A stretch of DNA of 64,000 nt from contig JAJDAN010000004.1 in the NCBI GenBank assembly GCA_029261855.1, forward strand, positions 61,720 to 125,719. The letters run 5' to 3'. The DNA is from Deltaproteobacteria bacterium (GTDB taxonomy: Bacteria > Myxococcota_A > UBA9160 > UBA4427). Shown piece after piece: positions 61,328 through 64,000 of the stretch (position 1 is the stretch's first letter; every line of letters begins with the position of its first letter). The notes beneath the pieces are model-generated. The model searched no databases and was not told the origin of the DNA. It worked only from the letters and a program-made list of their open reading frames with translations. The translations under genes were made by a program, and so were the position numbers.

Positions 61328-62628
61328 CGCCGACGCCGGTGACACCTACCGCAAGGAGGCTCCCCGAGGAGACCACTGTCGCGATCCTCGGCGGGGGCCC
61401 CGCCGGTGCGACGACGGCCTGTTACCTGGCAATGGCTGGCATCGACCACGTCGTCCTCGAACGTGCGCATTTTCCGCGACACCACGTCGGCGAGTCCCTG
61501 GTAGGCGCCACCAACCGCATCTTCGACGAGATCGGATTTCTCGAGAAGCTCGACGCCGCGGGCTTCCCGCGCAAGCAAGGGGCCGTCTGGGTCCCCAAGT
61601 CCGGAAAGAATCCGCACGCCATTCGCGTCGTGCCCGACAAGACCTTCGGAGGCCTCGACTACACCTTTCACGTGGACCGGGCCCGCTTCGATCACATGCT
61701 GCTCGACCATGCGGAAACCCTGGGCTCGCCGGTCTACCAGGGCGCCCTGGTCAATGGTGTCGAGACCCGGGACGGGCGCATCGAGTCCGTGCAGGTCCAG
61801 CACGAGGGCGAGACGCACACCCTCCGCACGCGCTTCGTCGTCGACGCGACCGGACGCAACACCTTCCTCGGCTCGCGCTTCCGGTTGTTGCAGAAGGACA
61901 CCCTCTTCGACCAGTACGCGGTTTACGCCTACTGGAAGGGAGTCGGGCGCGGCCCCGAGGAGACCGCCGGCTACATCCACATCCACTTCCTGCCGAGCGA
62001 ACGCGGCTGGGTCTGGCAGATCCCCATCGACGACGAGACCACGTCCATCGGCGTCGTGACCGAGAAGGCGGACTTCCAGCGCAACGGGCAGGACAGCGAA
62101 GCCCACTACGCCCATCACCTGGCGAGGAACCCCGAGCTGTCGCGACGGCTCGAGCAGGCGACGCGGGTGTCCAACCTGCGCAGTGAGGGCAACTACAGCT
62201 ACTCGATGCGAGAGCTCGTCGGCCCGGGCTATCTGCTCGTCGGAGACGCCGCCCGCTTCGTCGACCCGATCTTCTCTTCCGGCGTCTCGGTCGCGATCTA
62301 CAGCGCGAAGTTCGCGGCCGAACAGATCGCACACGTCGTCGCTGGCGAACGGCCCGAGGCCGAAGCATTCGGCGCCTACGAGACGCAAATGCGCGCGGGC
62401 GTCGAGCTGTGGTACGACTTCATCAAGGTCTACTACAAGCTGCAGAACCTGTTCACCTACTACCTTCGCAAGCCCGAGTATCGGGACCAGCTGGTCCAGC
62501 TGCTTCAGGGGAACGTCTACGATGCGCGGGGGATCACCGTCCTCGAGCGCCTCCGCGAAGACATCCGGCGGATCGAGTCGACCCCCGGTCACGTGCTTCA
62601 GGAGGGTCTCAGTGACATCCCGATCTGA
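61324..62628 (+). CDS. FAD-dependent halogenase/oxygenase-like flavoprotein
   Basis: 434 residues from GTG overlapping the upstream TGA (GTGA). FAD-binding GxGxxG is VAILGGGPAGATTACYLAMA near residue 20, with HHVGESLVGATNRIFDEIG and VGPGYLLVGDAARFVDPIFS as further flavin motifs. The GWVWQIP segment near residue 225 fits the W-x-W-x-I-P motif of flavin-dependent halogenases. Related proteins without proven halogenation occur in aryl-polyene and xanthomonadin clusters. It may halogenate or oxidise an ACP-bound aromatic. Overlaps the ACP gene by 17 bp. Confidence 0.85.
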   Translation: MTPTPVTPTARRLPEETTVAILGGGPAGATTACYLAMAGIDHVVLERAHFPRHHVGESLVGATNRIFDEIGFLEKLDAAGFPRKQGAVWVPKSGKNPHAIRVVPDKTFGGLDYTFHVDRARFDHMLLDHAETLGSPVYQGALVNGVETRDGRIESVQVQHEGETHTLRTRFVVDATGRNTFLGSRFRLLQKDTLFDQYAVYAYWKGVGRGPEETAGYIHIHFLPSERGWVWQIPIDDETTSIGVVTEKADFQRNGQDSEAHYAHHLARNPELSRRLEQATRVSNLRSEGNYSYSMRELVGPGYLLVGDAARFVDPIFSSGVSVAIYSAKFAAEQIAHVVAGERPEAEAFGAYETQMRAGVELWYDFIKVYYKLQNLFTYYLRKPEYRDQLVQLLQGNVYDARGITVLERLREDIRRIESTPGHVLQEGLSDIPI

Positions 62629-62932
62629 GGCAGCCGCTGGGGGCCAGGGAGTGAAGAGCGAGAACCCCAGTCTCGACCGCACCAGTCTCGACCGCACGAT
62701 CGCAGAGGTCACCCGCGTCCTGCTGGAGCGCCTGGAGCTTCAGCTCGACCCGGCGGAAATCCACGCCGACTCCGAGTTTTTCGACGACATCGGACTCGAC
62801 AGCGCTGCGGTCCTCGACCTGGTGATCGGTCTCGAAGAGAGCTTCGGCATCGACTTCGACATCGCGGGCAGCGATCCCGAGGACTTTCGCAGCGTCCGCT
62901 GCCTGGCGCGCTACGTCGAATCGCGGCGCTGA
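62612..62932 (+). CDS. Acyl carrier protein
   Basis: 106 residues from GTG at 62612, six bases after GGAGGG; a GTG at 62652 would give a shorter form. The phosphopantetheine attachment Ser is in DDIGLDSAAVLDLVIGLEES, and the following GIDFD and FRSVRCLARYVESRR complete helices II-IV of the ACP fold. It carries the acyl or aryl intermediate between the ligase, flavoprotein and later enzymes. No phosphopantetheinyl transferase is in the window. Confidence 0.9.
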   Translation: MTSRSEAAAGGQGVKSENPSLDRTSLDRTIAEVTRVLLERLELQLDPAEIHADSEFFDDIGLDSAAVLDLVIGLEESFGIDFDIAGSDPEDFRSVRCLARYVESRR

Positions 62933-62944
62933 TCGGCACCGCCC

Positions 62945-63859
62945 GTGAAGACGCTGCACACGCTCAGACGAGTCGACGCGGCGGCCCGGACCGTTGGCCT
63001 GGGTCTCATCCCCCGCTACGAGACACTCTGTCGCGGCATGGAAGCGGCCTGGAAGCTGAGCCTGGTGCAGCAGGCGATGAGGCGGAAGCTGCGCAAGAAG
63101 CTGCCCCGGCATCCGCTCTTCGCGCCCGGCACGGCGCGGGATCCGGACGCGCTCGTTCGTCTCTTCATGGGTCGCATCGCCTCGAACTGGCGGCTCGCGG
63201 CCCTCGACCTGTGCCCTGACGAGGTTGTCCGGGACGCCGTGCGGATCGTCGGCATCGAGCGACTCGACAAGGCCCGGGATCAGGGACAGGGCGTCCTGCT
63301 CGTCGGCGCCCACTACGGCGCCGCGCACTTCCTTTCGCTGTCGCTCAATCGGAGGGGTATCGCGAACGCCGTCGTCGCGAAGTTTCCGCAGCAAGCCGCG
63401 CGACCGATCATCGAGCACCTGGACCTGATCGGACTCTCGCAGGACGACGCGGTGCGCCCGCTGCTGATCGCGCGTGAACGCCTGAAGGCCGGCGAGACGG
63501 TGTTGATCACCGGCGACGGCCCCTACGGCAAGCGCGTACAGGCTCCCTTCCTCGGGATCGAGGCCGGCTTTCCCCAGGGCTTCGCGACCCTGGCCGTCGC
63601 AACTGGCGCGCCGATGCTCCCCACTTTCGCGGTACCGGGCCCGGGCGGGCGCATCACCATCGAGTTCCTCGAGCCGATCGACTGCGGAGAAAGCGACCAG
63701 CCGCGCGCAGAGCGAACAGAAGCCATCGTGCGCCGCTTCGCGCGCGTCCTCGAGCGAAAATGGCTCGAGGACCCGGCGCTCGTGTGGTGGCAGGGCCCGG
63801 AGCTGCGCCCACCGCTGCCCTGGCGCGCCTCGCCTCGGACGGCAAGCGGGCTCGGGTAG
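62945..63859 (+). CDS. LpxL/HtrB-like lysophospholipid acyltransferase family protein
   Basis: 304 residues from GTG. Landmarks are IERLDKARDQGQGVLLVGAH, YGAAHFLSLSLNRRG, ITGDGPYGKRVQAPFLGIEA and PALVWWQGPELRPPLP. The usual H-x4-D/E dyad reads HYGAAH (H-x4-H). These enzymes transfer an acyl chain from ACP or CoA to a lipid; in aryl-polyene clusters such a protein links the polyene to an outer-membrane lipid. It is 12 bp after the ACP gene. The final codons run into a repeat array, whose first bases contribute the TAG stop. Confidence 0.84.
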   Translation: MKTLHTLRRVDAAARTVGLGLIPRYETLCRGMEAAWKLSLVQQAMRRKLRKKLPRHPLFAPGTARDPDALVRLFMGRIASNWRLAALDLCPDEVVRDAVRIVGIERLDKARDQGQGVLLVGAHYGAAHFLSLSLNRRGIANAVVAKFPQQAARPIIEHLDLIGLSQDDAVRPLLIARERLKAGETVLITGDGPYGKRVQAPFLGIEAGFPQGFATLAVATGAPMLPTFAVPGPGGRITIEFLEPIDCGESDQPRAERTEAIVRRFARVLERKWLEDPALVWWQGPELRPPLPWRASPRTASGLG

Positions 63860-64000
63860 CAGCCGGAACCGCTGGTCCCGGCTTGCGGGTGCGCGGCCTC
63901 TGGCCGCGCACGCTCCTAGCCGGCGGAATCGCTGCTTCCGGCTTGCCGCGGGTGCGCGGCCACCGGCCGCGCACGTTCCTAGCCGGCGGAACCGCTGCTT
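63857..64000. repeat. Tandem CTAG-bounded palindromic repeats, continuing past the window
   Basis: On the + strand: CAGCCGGAACCGCTGGTCCC, GGCTTGCGGGTGCGCGGCC, loop, GGCCGCGCACGCTCCTAGCC, then a second copy (GGCGGAATCGCTGCTTCCGG ... GGCCGCGCACGTTCCTAGCC) and the start of a third. The pitch is about 63 bp. Each copy has the GTGCGCGGCC/GGCCGCGCAC hairpin. CTAG lies at 63916 and 63979. No gene is seen here. Confidence 0.8.

Overview
The window is about two-thirds G+C, densely coded and rich in acyl-CoA, amidohydrolase, F420/luciferase-type, cytochrome P450 and short-chain dehydrogenase genes. It also has clear Gram-negative envelope functions (RND pump with lipoprotein adaptor, MBOAT/SGNH pair, FtsX-type ABC transporter, a beta-barrel protein). 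This suggests a soil or marine diderm with broad lipid/steroid-type catabolism, of the kind seen in uncultured Myxococcota or other deltaproteobacterial lineages; that placement is an inference. No tRNA, rRNA, transposase, phage gene or CRISPR array was seen. GTG and TTG starts and 1-4 nt ATGA/GTGA/TTGA/TGATG overlaps are common, so many starts below rest on coupling to the upstream gene.

Layout. 1-6958: a 2-oxoacid:ferredoxin oxidoreductase gamma fragment coupled to a TetR gene, a perfect 15-bp-arm operator, a divergent acyl-CoA ligase lacking its usual A10 lysine, an MDR alcohol dehydrogenase, a luciferase-type oxidoreductase and two long GST-like paralogues. 7105-13126: inositol-phosphate synthase, an O-methyltransferase, an SDR, two exported proteins (one with nine 20-residue repeats) and two copies of a MITE-like hairpin element. 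13127-16789: acyl-CoA dehydrogenase divergent from TetR (three 19-bp repeats between them), a TauD-type dioxygenase and a class I glutaminase-like protein. 16803-22082: a tightly coupled TetR/adaptor/RND/DoxX operon. 22196-34848: a surface O-acylation pair, two amidohydrolases, SDR, phosphotransferase, a two-subunit acyl-CoA dehydrogenase, a crotonase and a P450. 35006-40430: ABC ATPase, two FtsX permeases, a transglutaminase and an MFS exporter, all coupled. 40655-51761: beta-barrel protein, GPH symporter, amidohydrolase, amidase, MetX-like acyltransferase, orphan sensor kinase, PPOX protein and a PQQ/haem alcohol dehydrogenase. 52207-53762: a two-gene cassette (H-type-lectin-like exported protein plus polytopic membrane protein) flanked by 95-bp inverted repeats.

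53852-63859: an MTHFR-like gene divergent from a LysR regulator, followed by a co-directional run: tungsten-type aldehyde oxidoreductase, sugar-type O-methyltransferase, a CmoA-like methyltransferase, an AMP-dependent ligase, a chorismate-lyase-like protein, a halogenase-type flavoprotein, an acyl carrier protein and an LpxL-type acyltransferase. From the CmoA-like gene onward the genes overlap or nearly touch. The set looks like the loading and tailoring end of an aryl-starter biosynthetic pathway with an unusual CmoA-like enzyme, and is the best candidate here for an undescribed system.

A second theme is a family of CTAG-bounded intergenic palindromes that begin at the TAG stop codons of neighbouring genes; in one case the repeat encodes the C-terminal tail of an ABC ATPase.
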